From an uncultured Gammaproteobacteria bacterium (GTDB lineage Bacteria; Pseudomonadota; Gammaproteobacteria; Arenicellales; Poriferihabitantaceae), in contig CALIFM010000029.1 of the NCBI GenBank assembly GCA_938021685.1, forward strand, positions 1 through 5,551: DNA of 5,551 nt, read 5' to 3'. Within the stretch, counting starts at the first letter, position 1; the number at the start of each line of letters is the position of its first letter. The position numbers and the translations under genes were made by a program. The notes under the pieces are model-generated. The model was not told where the DNA came from, did no database searches, and saw nothing but the letters and a program-made list of their open reading frames with translations. Positions 1-5,551 of this stretch are shown here, one piece after another.

Positions 1-1
1 C

Positions 2-835
2 GCTTTAGAGGAAGGTAAACCGGTTAAGATTGAAACGCCCGTGCACAACTACAACCGCACCGTTGGTGCGATGATTTCCGGTGAAGTGGCGCGGCGGTAC
101 GGCCACGCAGGCTTGGCAGATGATTGCATTTATATCAAAGCCACTGGTCGTGCGGGCCAATCCTTTGGCGCGTGGTTAGCTAAAGGCGTAACCATTGAAC
201 TAGAAGGCGAAGCCAATGATTATGTGGGTAAAGGTCTATCCGGTGGTCGCTTGGTGATTTACCCTGATGGCGATAGCGCCATGGCCAATGCCGAGGAAAA
301 CATCATTGTAGGCAACACAGTATTATATGGCGCAATCGCAGGCGAAGCCTATTTCAATGGTGTGGCAGGCGAACGTTTTTGTGTGCGTAATTCTGGCGCA
401 ACGGCAGTGGTTGAAGGTGTAGGTGATCACGGTTGTGAGTACATGACCGGCGGTATCATGGTGTGCTTGGGTGAAACTGGTCGCAATTTTGCCGCGGGCA
501 TGTCCGGTGGTGTAGCTTATGTGTATGATCAATCAAACCAATTTGCAAGCCGTTGTAATACTGAGATGGTCGAGCTTGAGCGATTAGCAGACATGCCGTT
601 TAAAAAAGCCAGTGATGACGAGATTGCAAGTGATCTCACACAGTATGACGAAAATCGCTTGCAAGGTATAATCAAGCGACATAAAAACTACACTAACAGC
701 GCCGTTGCTGCGCGCATGTTGAAAGACTGGACTACTTGCAAAAAGCACTTTATTAAGGTGATGCCGGTTGACTATAAGCGGGCTATATTAGAACAGCAAC
801 AGCGTGCTACGATGGCAGTGAAGGGGGCAGCATAA
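2..835 (+). CDS. gltB: Glutamate synthase large subunit, C-terminal part (5' truncated by window edge)
   Basis: This is the last 277 residues of the glutamate synthase alpha subunit, whose full length is about 1,500 residues. The frame is open from base 2, so the true start lies upstream of the window; the GTG at 41 is an internal valine codon. The fragment is the GXGXG beta-helix domain. Glycine-rich repeats are visible, such as [13 protein letters not shown] (fragment residues about 76-88), [17 protein letters not shown] and [24 protein letters not shown], followed by the usual helical tail ending in [12 protein letters not shown]. In the family, this subunit carries the glutaminase site and the FMN/3Fe-4S glutamate-forming site, using 2-oxoglutarate and ammonia channelled from glutamine. 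The GXGXG domain is structural, stacked against the channel. The TAA stop overlaps the gltD start by one base (TAATG), so the two subunits are probably translationally coupled and made in equal amounts. No frameshift or internal stop is seen. The cytoplasmic location is inferred from the family. Confidence 0.97.
   Translation, partial: ALEEGKPVKIETPVHNYNRTVGAMISGEVARRYGHAGLADDCIYIKATGRAGQSFGAWLAKGVTIELEGEANDYVGKGLSGGRLVIYPDGDSAMANAEENIIVGNTVLYGAIAGEAYFNGVAGERFCVRNSGATAVVEGVGDHGCEYMTGGIMVCLGETGRNFAAGMSGGVAYVYDQSNQFASRCNTEMVELERLADMPFKKASDDEIASDLTQYDENRLQGIIKRHKNYTNSAVAARMLKDWTTCKKHFIKVMPVDYKRAILEQQQRATMAVKGAA
821..827 (+). promoter_or_regulatory. Shine-Dalgarno site of gltD
   Basis: AAGGGGG lies inside the last codons of gltB, with seven bases between it and the gltD ATG at 835. 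It is the clearest ribosome binding site in the window and fixes the gltD start. Its position before the TAATG overlap fits coupling or re-initiation after gltB. Confidence 0.7.
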
Positions 836-2289
836 TGGGAAGACCAACTGGATTTATCGAAGTCAAACGTGCTGAACGAGGCTATAAGTCCGTTGCTGAG
901 CGAACCAAAAACTTCAAAGAGTTTGTAGTTGATTTTAGCGATGAGCAGGTTGCTGAGCAGGGCGCGCGCTGTATGGATTGTGGCATCCCTTTTTGCCACA
1001 CGGGCTGCCCCGTGGACAACCACATCCCAGATTGGAACGATTTGGTATATACCGGCCAATGGCGAGCCGCTTTGGACCAGCTGCATTCCACTAATAATTT
1101 CCCAGAATTCACGGGCCGTATTTGCCCCGCTCCTTGCGAAGAATCTTGCACGTTGAATATCACCAATGAGCCAGTTACGATCAAGACTATCGAACATGCC
1201 ATTATTGAAAAGGGCTGGGAGAATAATTGGGTCACGCCGCAAATTGCTAAGCACAAAACTGGCAAACGTGTGGCGGTGATTGGCTCTGGACCAGCGGGTT
1301 TGGCCTGCGCGCAGCAATTGGCACGCGCAGGGCACCAAATTGACGTGTATGAAAAGCAAGCACGTATTGGTGGTTTGTTGCGTTATGGTATTCCTGATTT
1401 CAAGTTAGATAAAAGCGTGATCGATCGTCGCATGGGGCAAATGCGCCGTGAGGGCGTGCATTTTCACACCAATACCCATGTGGGGGTGGATTTGCCGATG
1501 TGGAAAATGTGGCGAAAGTTTGACGCGATCGTGCTAGCAGGAGGTTCTGAAAAGCCGCGTGATTTACCAATTGAAGGGCGTGACTTAAACGGTGTGCATT
1601 TTGCGATGGATTTTTTGCGCAAAAACACTGCCTGGGTGCAAGGCGATGAAAATGCTAAGAAACAGCTTATTTCAGCCAAAGGCAAAAACGTATTGGTGAT
1701 CGGCGGAGGTGATACGGGCTCGGATTGCATTGGCACTTCGATTCGCCAAGGTGCGAAAAGCGTCACTCAAATTGAAATTATGCCTAAACCACCTGAGCAA
1801 GAAGACAAAGGCCTAGTTTGGCCAGATTGGCCAAATAAGTTACGCACATCATCGTCACAGCAAGAAGGCTGCGAACGCCAGTGGAGTGTGCTAACCAAGC
1901 GTTTTGTTGGCGACAAAAAGGGCGGCTTAACTAGCGTTGAATGCGTTAAAGTTGAGTGGTCAAAAGACAAAGCGGACCAGTGGGTGATGCAAGAAGTGCC
2001 TAAATCTAATTTCACAATTAAAGCAGAGCTGGTTACTTTGGCGATGGGCTTTGTGCACCCGGTGCAGCAGGGCGTGCTCAAAGAGTTGGACGTGGAATTT
2101 GATGTGCGCGGTAATGTCGCGGCCAGCACTGAAGGTGAGTTGGCTTATCATTCTTCGGTGGAAGGTGTGTTTGCTACGGGTGATACACGTCGAGGCCAGT
2201 CGCTGGTGGTATGGGCGATTCGCGAAGGGCGACAAGCAGCGCGTTCGGTCGACATTTATTTGCAAGGCGACAGTCAACTACCGCGCTAA
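835..2289 (+). CDS. gltD: Glutamate synthase [NADPH] small subunit
   Basis: A 484-residue protein of usual length for the GltD beta subunit. It takes electrons from NADPH through FAD and passes them by iron-sulfur clusters to GltB, which makes glutamate from glutamine and 2-oxoglutarate. The N-terminal cluster domain shows two cysteine groups: C46, C49, C54, C58 and C97, C101, C105. An FAD-binding Rossmann motif follows ([14 protein letters not shown], around 147-160; GxGxxG at 150-155), then an NAD(P)H-binding Rossmann motif ([13 protein letters not shown], around 286-298). The conserved [17 protein letters not shown] stretch is at about 329-345. The C-terminal FAD motif [19 protein letters not shown] is at about 444-462. 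All expected motifs are intact. The start at 835 is supported by the strong Shine-Dalgarno site, the one-base overlap with gltB and the typical N-terminus ([11 protein letters not shown]). Homologues with this architecture include PreT/AegA-like oxidoreductases, but adjacency to gltB makes GltD secure. Confidence 0.98.
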   Translation: MGRPTGFIEVKRAERGYKSVAERTKNFKEFVVDFSDEQVAEQGARCMDCGIPFCHTGCPVDNHIPDWNDLVYTGQWRAALDQLHSTNNFPEFTGRICPAPCEESCTLNITNEPVTIKTIEHAIIEKGWENNWVTPQIAKHKTGKRVAVIGSGPAGLACAQQLARAGHQIDVYEKQARIGGLLRYGIPDFKLDKSVIDRRMGQMRREGVHFHTNTHVGVDLPMWKMWRKFDAIVLAGGSEKPRDLPIEGRDLNGVHFAMDFLRKNTAWVQGDENAKKQLISAKGKNVLVIGGGDTGSDCIGTSIRQGAKSVTQIEIMPKPPEQEDKGLVWPDWPNKLRTSSSQQEGCERQWSVLTKRFVGDKKGGLTSVECVKVEWSKDKADQWVMQEVPKSNFTIKAELVTLAMGFVHPVQQGVLKELDVEFDVRGNVAASTEGELAYHSSVEGVFATGDTRRGQSLVVWAIREGRQAARSVDIYLQGDSQLPR

Positions 2290-2295
2290 GGGCAG

Positions 2296-2301
2296 TATAC
2301 T
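2296..2301 (+). promoter_or_regulatory. Possible -10 element of a hemE promoter
   Basis: TATACT sits seven bases after the gltD stop and matches the sigma-70 -10 consensus at five of six positions. No convincing -35 is present; TCAACT at 2274-2279 matches TTGACA at only three positions with a 16-base spacer. If used, transcription would start near 2308 and give hemE a leader of about 43 bases. hemE could equally be read through from gltBD. Confidence 0.25.
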
Positions 2302-2307
2302 CAAAAG

Positions 2308-2332
2308 ATTGCCAGCACTTGTCTGGCTAATT
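2308..2332 (+). repeat. Imperfect inverted repeat between gltD and hemE
   Basis: GCCAG (2311-2315) and CTGGC (2323-2327) form a five-base-pair stem with a seven-base loop. ATT (2308-2310) can extend it against AAT (2329-2331) if T2328 bulges out. The sequence after it is AT-rich (TAATTATTTG) but is not a proper T-run, so it is at best a weak terminator for gltBD. It could instead be a hairpin at the 5' end of the hemE message. No function is proven. Confidence 0.3.
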
Positions 2333-2350
2333 ATTTGCAAATAGAGAAGA

Positions 2351-3403
2351 ATGAGCTTGAAAAATGACCGATTCTTGCGCGCTTTAGCGCGCCAGCCTGT
2401 GGACTGCACGCCCGTGTGGATGATGCGCCAAGCAGGGCGTTACTTGCCTGAATACCGAGCTACACGGCAAAAAGCAGGTGATTTTTTAACATTGTGCAAA
2501 ACCCCCGAGCTTGCCTGCGAAGTGACTTTGCAACCGCTAGCTCGCTTTGATCTAGACGCGGCGATTTTGTTTTCAGACATTCTTACTATCCCCGATGCGA
2601 TGGGCCTTGGCTTGTCGCTGAATGAAGGTGTTGGCCCAGTGTTTGCAAACCCCATTCGCTCTGCTTCTCAAGTGAATAAGCTAGCGCCTCTAGATGTGGA
2701 AAACGAGCTTACCTATGTATTTGATGCCGTGCGCTTGATTCGCCAAGAGTTAGATAATACGGTGCCCTTAATTGGCTTCACAGGTAGCCCGTGGACTTTA
2801 ATGACTTACATGGTAGAAGGCGGCAGCAGCAAAGATTTTCGATATGCCAAGGGGATGATTTTTTGCGAACCTAAGGCCGCGCAGCAATTGTTAAGCACTG
2901 TCACGGAGGCGGTAATCGACTATTTAAAAGCCCAAGTGGCGGCTGGCGCGCAGGCCTTGATGGTATTTGATACCTGGGGTGGGCTGCTTTCCACACAGGG
3001 CTATCAGCAGTTTTCCTTGCAGTATATGCAGCGCATTGTGGCAGCATTAAAAAGCGACCCGAGCACTCAAGATGTGCCAGTGGTGCTATTTACTAAAGGC
3101 GGTGGGCAATGGCTTGAAGCCATTGCAAGCACTGGTTGCGATGCCTTGGGCCTAGATTGGACTACTAGCTTGCGCTCAGCACGTAAACAGCTAGGTGATA
3201 AAGTGGCCTTGCAGGGTAATATGGACCCCACTGTTCTATATGCCACGCCTGATACCGTGCGCCAAGAGGTGCGCAAGGTGTTGGACGACTTCGGTAACGG
3301 CGATGGCCACGTGTTTAATTTAGGCCATGGAATTCATCCGGGTATTAACCCTGAAAATGTGCAAGCCATGGTGGATGAAGTACATGCTTATTCCGCGCGT
3401 TGA
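2351..3403 (+). CDS. hemE: Uroporphyrinogen decarboxylase
   Basis: A 350-residue cytoplasmic enzyme of normal length for HemE. It removes four carboxyl groups from uroporphyrinogen III to give coproporphyrinogen III in haem biosynthesis, without a cofactor. Family signatures are visible: the substrate-binding loop [15 protein letters not shown] at 21-35 (arginines R26 and R30), [12 protein letters not shown] with the catalytic-type aspartate D76, [16 protein letters not shown] at 142-157 with Y153, FDTWGG at 206-211, LQGNMDP at 287-293, and NLGHGI at 323-328 with H326. The ATG at 2351 is preceded by a weak purine stretch (AGAGAAGA, 2343-2350) and gives the expected N-terminus ([21 protein letters not shown]). 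The gene lies 61 bases after gltD, an order also found in Pseudomonas. A GC-rich hairpin falls in codons 9 to 14. No missing residue or frameshift is seen, so the assignment is secure. Confidence 0.98.
   Translation: MSLKNDRFLRALARQPVDCTPVWMMRQAGRYLPEYRATRQKAGDFLTLCKTPELACEVTLQPLARFDLDAAILFSDILTIPDAMGLGLSLNEGVGPVFANPIRSASQVNKLAPLDVENELTYVFDAVRLIRQELDNTVPLIGFTGSPWTLMTYMVEGGSSKDFRYAKGMIFCEPKAAQQLLSTVTEAVIDYLKAQVAAGAQALMVFDTWGGLLSTQGYQQFSLQYMQRIVAALKSDPSTQDVPVVLFTKGGGQWLEAIASTGCDALGLDWTTSLRSARKQLGDKVALQGNMDPTVLYATPDTVRQEVRKVLDDFGNGDGHVFNLGHGIHPGINPENVQAMVDEVHAYSAR
2377..2392 (+). repeat. Perfect GC-rich palindrome in the 5' coding region of hemE
   Basis: GCGCGCTTTAGCGCGC is a perfect inverted repeat: six G-C pairs closing a TTTA loop, or seven pairs around TT. 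It begins 26 bases after the hemE start codon and encodes part of LRALAR. Hairpins this strong near a start codon can slow initiation, but no regulatory role is shown here and alanine/arginine codons easily create such runs. Confidence 0.35.
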
Positions 3404-3425
3404 GACCCGCTAAGCAAGGTCTTTT
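3403..3425 (+). terminator. Weak rho-independent terminator candidate after hemE
   Basis: AGACC (3403-3407) pairs with GGTCT (3418-3422) around a ten-base loop, followed directly by TTT then AA. The stem is short and the T-run is only four bases including the stem's last T, so termination would be partial. Its place right at the hemE stop, just before a promoter candidate for argE, supports a boundary between transcription units. Confidence 0.35.
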
Positions 3426-3429
3426 AAGC

Positions 3430-3438
3430 TGCTACAAT
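3430..3438 (+). promoter_or_regulatory. Extended -10 promoter candidate for argE-folKP
   Basis: TGCTACAAT reads as an extended -10 element: TG, one base, then TACAAT (five of six to TATAAT). The -35 position (CTAAGC, 3410-3415, 17-base spacer) matches poorly, which extended -10 promoters tolerate. Predicted transcription would begin near 3445, about 32 bases before the argE ATG. GATACT at 3454-3459 is a weaker alternative. I saw no clear ARG box, although such sites are degenerate and could be missed by eye. Confidence 0.35.
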
Positions 3439-3476
3439 GTCAATCTATTTACTGATACTTCAATGGCTGACACATC

Positions 3477-4649
3477 ATGATTAAGCAGGTTATTTCCATT
3501 CTGGCTGATTTGGTAGCGTTCGATACCACCAGCAAATATTCAAACCTTGAGCTGATCGAGTATGTGCAGCAGTATCTAAATAAGCACGGTATTGAATCAG
3601 AACTGGTGCCAAATGAAGAAGGTACCAAAGCCAATCTTTATGCCACCATTGGTGATGCGACTGTGCCGGGTATCGTGCTGTCTGGTCACACCGATGTGGT
3701 GCCGGTGACTGGTCAGCCATGGACCAGTGATCCTTTTTCTCTGCTTGAAAAGCAAGGTAAGTTGTATGGGCGCGGCACTTGCGATATGAAAGGTTTTATT
3801 GCCGTGTGCTTGGCGATGACATCCACTTTTATAGAGGCTAAGTTGCCCGTGCCTATTCATTTCGCGTTTTCTTATGATGAAGAAATTGGCTGCATAGGCG
3901 TGCGTGATTTAATTACTGAATTGGATCGACGCCCAATCAAGCCACTGGGGTGCATTGTGGGTGAGCCCACCAGCATGCGGTGCATTGGGGCACACAAAGG
4001 TTTGGTGCACAGCCGCTGCACCATCAAGGGCTGTCCGGGGCACTCCAGTGCGCCAGACAAGGGCGTGAATGCTATTTTTCAGGCGACCAAGCTGGTGAGT
4101 ATGTTGCAAGAGATCGGTGAAGATATCAAACAAAACGGACCATTTGATGCACGCTTTGAACCGCCTTATACCACCGTGCATGTGGGCACTATTTCAGGCG
4201 GAGCAGTGTTAAATATCATTCCGCAGCATTGTGATTTTGAATTCGAGTTTAGAAATATCCCTAGTCACGATGTGAGCCCCTATGTCGAAGAGCTGCAGCA
4301 ATATGCGAAAAACACTTTGCTACCCCCTATGCGCGCCGTTGCTGATGACACCGATATTACTTGGCATATTGACTCTGAACATGCACTTAATACACCTGAC
4401 ACCGATACGTTTAGCCTATGGGTTCGCCAAGTGCTGGGTAAGGTTGAGCCAACGGGTGCGGTCAGTTATGGTACTGAAGCAGGTTTGTTTTCACACATCA
4501 ATATTCCCACCATTGTCTGTGGGCCGGGCTCGATTGATCAAGCCCATCGCCCCGATGAGTTTGTTGAGCTCAGTCAGCTTCAGCACTGCATCGATTTCAT
4601 GCATGATTTTATTGCCACCATCGATAGCAAAGACTGGCTGAAAGTATGA
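3477..4649 (+). CDS. argE: Acetylornithine deacetylase (M20 family metallohydrolase)
   Basis: A 390-residue cytoplasmic enzyme of the M20 peptidase family, predicted to hydrolyse N-acetylornithine to ornithine and acetate in the linear arginine pathway. Metal-site residues are all present: H71 and D73 in SGHTDVVP, the bridging D103 in YGRGTCDMKG, the catalytic and ligand pair E135/E136 in FSYDEEIGC, E163 in VGEPT, and H357 in DQAHRPDE. The dimerisation domain lies at about 172-285, with GHSSAPDKGVNAI at 188-200. The motif wording (GHTDVVPVTGQPWTSDPF, GRGTCDMKGF) resembles the subgroup common in Alphaproteobacteria more than the E. coli ArgE form. The ATG at 3477 gives the natural N-terminus, but no Shine-Dalgarno sequence precedes it; the out-of-frame ATG at 3463 opens only a five-codon reading frame that ends across this start. 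The stop lies 10 bases before folKP. Succinyl-diaminopimelate desuccinylase or another M20 deacylase is possible but less likely. Confidence 0.92.
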   Translation: MIKQVISILADLVAFDTTSKYSNLELIEYVQQYLNKHGIESELVPNEEGTKANLYATIGDATVPGIVLSGHTDVVPVTGQPWTSDPFSLLEKQGKLYGRGTCDMKGFIAVCLAMTSTFIEAKLPVPIHFAFSYDEEIGCIGVRDLITELDRRPIKPLGCIVGEPTSMRCIGAHKGLVHSRCTIKGCPGHSSAPDKGVNAIFQATKLVSMLQEIGEDIKQNGPFDARFEPPYTTVHVGTISGGAVLNIIPQHCDFEFEFRNIPSHDVSPYVEELQQYAKNTLLPPMRAVADDTDITWHIDSEHALNTPDTDTFSLWVRQVLGKVEPTGAVSYGTEAGLFSHINIPTIVCGPGSIDQAHRPDEFVELSQLQHCIDFMHDFIATIDSKDWLKV

Positions 4650-4653
4650 TCTA

Positions 4654-4690
4654 CCAAGCATGATTTACTTGGGTTTAGGTTCAAACCAAG
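4654..4690 (+). repeat. Competing inverted repeats around the folKP start codon
   Basis: CTTGG at 4668-4672 can pair with CCAAG upstream (4654-4658), which places the folKP ATG (4660-4662) in a nine-base loop. It can instead pair with CCAAG downstream (4686-4690) as part of a longer stem: CTTGG-G-TTT (4668-4676) against AAACCAAG (4683-4690), eight pairs with one bulged G and a six-base loop. The two structures exclude each other. The pairing is visible in the sequence; any regulatory role is inference and chance is quite possible. Confidence 0.3.
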
Positions 4691-5551
4691 GCGATCGACT
4701 GGCGCACTTAGCTGCTGCCATCGATTTATTAAAAACTTGCGGTTTTGTAGTGCGCCGGCAATCGCCAGTGATGGAGTCGCCTGCATGGCTAAAACCCGAT
4801 GCTGATCCAATATGGAATAAGCCCTACCTTAATTTGGTGGTGGAAGGGCAGAGCGAATTATCTCCCGAGGCCCTGCTTACCGAGCTTAAAAAAATTGAAG
4901 TGCAATTGGGGCGTGATTTGAATGCGCCGCGCTGGTCACCGCGAACTATTGATATTGATATTGTATTGTGGGATGAGCTGAAGTTAAACACACCAAACTT
5001 AACCATTCCGCACCCAGCCTGTACCCAGCGCCCCTTTGTGATCACACCATTGCTGCACTTGAATGCGACACTGCAAATTAATGGGCAATCGGTATTACAG
5101 CACAGTTTGAAGTTGCGGCCCATTCCGCTATGGATGGGTATTGTTAATGTTACGCCCGATTCATTTTCTGACGGTGGGGCTTCAGATAATTTGACTGCCT
5201 TAGAAGAAAAGCTAAGTGCTTGGATTGATGCGGGTGTGCACATTTTAGATATAGGCGCCGAATCTACCCGGCCCAATGCAGAAAGTTTGTCAGCGATAGA
5301 AGAATGGCAGCGCCTAGAACCCGTGTTGGCGCTGGTTCAGCGATTGATTGTTAACTTGCCGTTTAAGCCCCTGATTAGCATTGACACCCGTCACGCTGAT
5401 GTTGCCAATAAGGCTTTGACCTATGGCATCAATTGGCTTAATGATGTGACGGGTTTACATGATCAGGCCTTACTGGAATGGTTGCACAACGATGGAGAAC
5501 AAGCTGTTGCGATGCACAGCCTTAGCGTACCGGTTGACCCCAAAGAACATC
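4660..5551 (+). CDS. folKP: Bifunctional HPPK-DHPS (folK-folP fusion), 3' end beyond window
   Basis: An uninterrupted frame of 297 codons open to the window edge, encoding two folate enzymes in one chain. Residues 1 to about 150 are 6-hydroxymethyl-7,8-dihydropterin pyrophosphokinase: N-terminus MIYLGLGSNQGDR, then RWSPRTIDIDIVLWDE at 91-106 with the Mg-binding pair D98 and D100, and TIPHPACTQRPFVITPLLHL at 115-134. After a linker of only a few residues, dihydropteroate synthase begins: MGIVNVTPDSFSDGG at 159-173, DIGAESTRP at 197-205, SIDTRHADVANKAL at 240-253, NDVTG at 261-265 and AMH at 284-286. About 130 residues, including the C-terminal phosphate-binding motifs, should lie outside. The product joins hydroxymethyldihydropterin to p-aminobenzoate in the cytoplasm. 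The ATG at 4660 is the only usable start, since the frame closes at TGA 4639-4641 with no start codon between. No Shine-Dalgarno site is present, so translation probably depends on argE just upstream. Fused HPPK-DHPS is known, for example in Francisella. Confidence 0.93.
   Translation, partial: MIYLGLGSNQGDRLAHLAAAIDLLKTCGFVVRRQSPVMESPAWLKPDADPIWNKPYLNLVVEGQSELSPEALLTELKKIEVQLGRDLNAPRWSPRTIDIDIVLWDELKLNTPNLTIPHPACTQRPFVITPLLHLNATLQINGQSVLQHSLKLRPIPLWMGIVNVTPDSFSDGGASDNLTALEEKLSAWIDAGVHILDIGAESTRPNAESLSAIEEWQRLEPVLALVQRLIVNLPFKPLISIDTRHADVANKALTYGINWLNDVTGLHDQALLEWLHNDGEQAVAMHSLSVPVDPKEH

Noticed and set aside
41..43. GTG as a possible start for the first gene.
   Set aside because: The frame is open to the window's left edge and continues the GltB sequence, so this is an internal valine codon of a gene starting far upstream.
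772..1359. Long minus-strand open frame of 195 codons opposite the gltB/gltD junction.
   Set aside because: It is antisense to well-supported gltB and gltD, resembles no family I recognise and has no convincing start signal.
1817..1835. Perfect inverted repeat TTTGGCC / GGCCAAA with a five-base loop inside gltD.
   Set aside because: It arises from the Trp-Pro-x-Trp-Pro codons of a conserved GltD motif, so coding constraint explains it.
2051..2344. Plus-strand 97-codon frame overlapping the end of gltD and the gap before hemE.
   Set aside because: Most of it is out of frame within gltD's conserved C-terminal FAD motif, and its product shows no recognisable domain.
4824..5276. Minus-strand open frame of 150 codons opposite the folKP region.
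   Set aside because: The + strand carries unmistakable HPPK and DHPS motifs in an uninterrupted frame, so the antisense frame is a shadow.

Overview
The window (about 48% GC by eye) is a compact, ordinary-looking block of bacterial housekeeping metabolism, with every recognisable gene on the + strand. In order it holds the 3' end of gltB (large subunit of NADPH-type glutamate synthase), complete gltD (small subunit), complete hemE (uroporphyrinogen decarboxylase), complete argE (acetylornithine deacetylase, M20 peptidase family), and the 5' part of a fused folK-folP gene (HPPK-DHPS) that runs off the right edge. The gltB-gltD-hemE order is familiar from Gammaproteobacteria such as Pseudomonas, so a gammaproteobacterium is the best guess. 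The species cannot be named from the sequence alone.

Layout. gltB and gltD overlap by one base (TAATG) and form one translationally coupled unit for glutamate synthesis. A 61-base gap with a TATACT hexamer and a small hairpin separates gltD from hemE. A 73-base gap follows hemE and holds a weak terminator-like hairpin and an extended -10 promoter candidate, so a new transcription unit probably starts at argE. argE and folKP are only 10 bases apart and are very likely co-transcribed. No stretch longer than 73 bases lacks a gene. I saw no minus-strand gene, tRNA, rRNA, CRISPR array, mobile element or attachment site.

How the genes fit together. GltBD makes glutamate, which feeds both the acetylated arginine pathway (where ArgE acts) and, through tRNA-Glu, the C5 haem pathway (where HemE acts). 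FolKP makes dihydropteroate for folate. This is a loose amino-acid, cofactor and nitrogen grouping and not a dedicated system.

No unknown system is evident. The points worth a second look are the folK-folP fusion and its unusual linkage to argE, its odd start region (two ATGA junctions bridged by a five-codon minigene, and two mutually exclusive hairpins around the start codon), a similar five-codon minigene ahead of argE, and a strong GC hairpin just inside hemE. The structural points may be chance.
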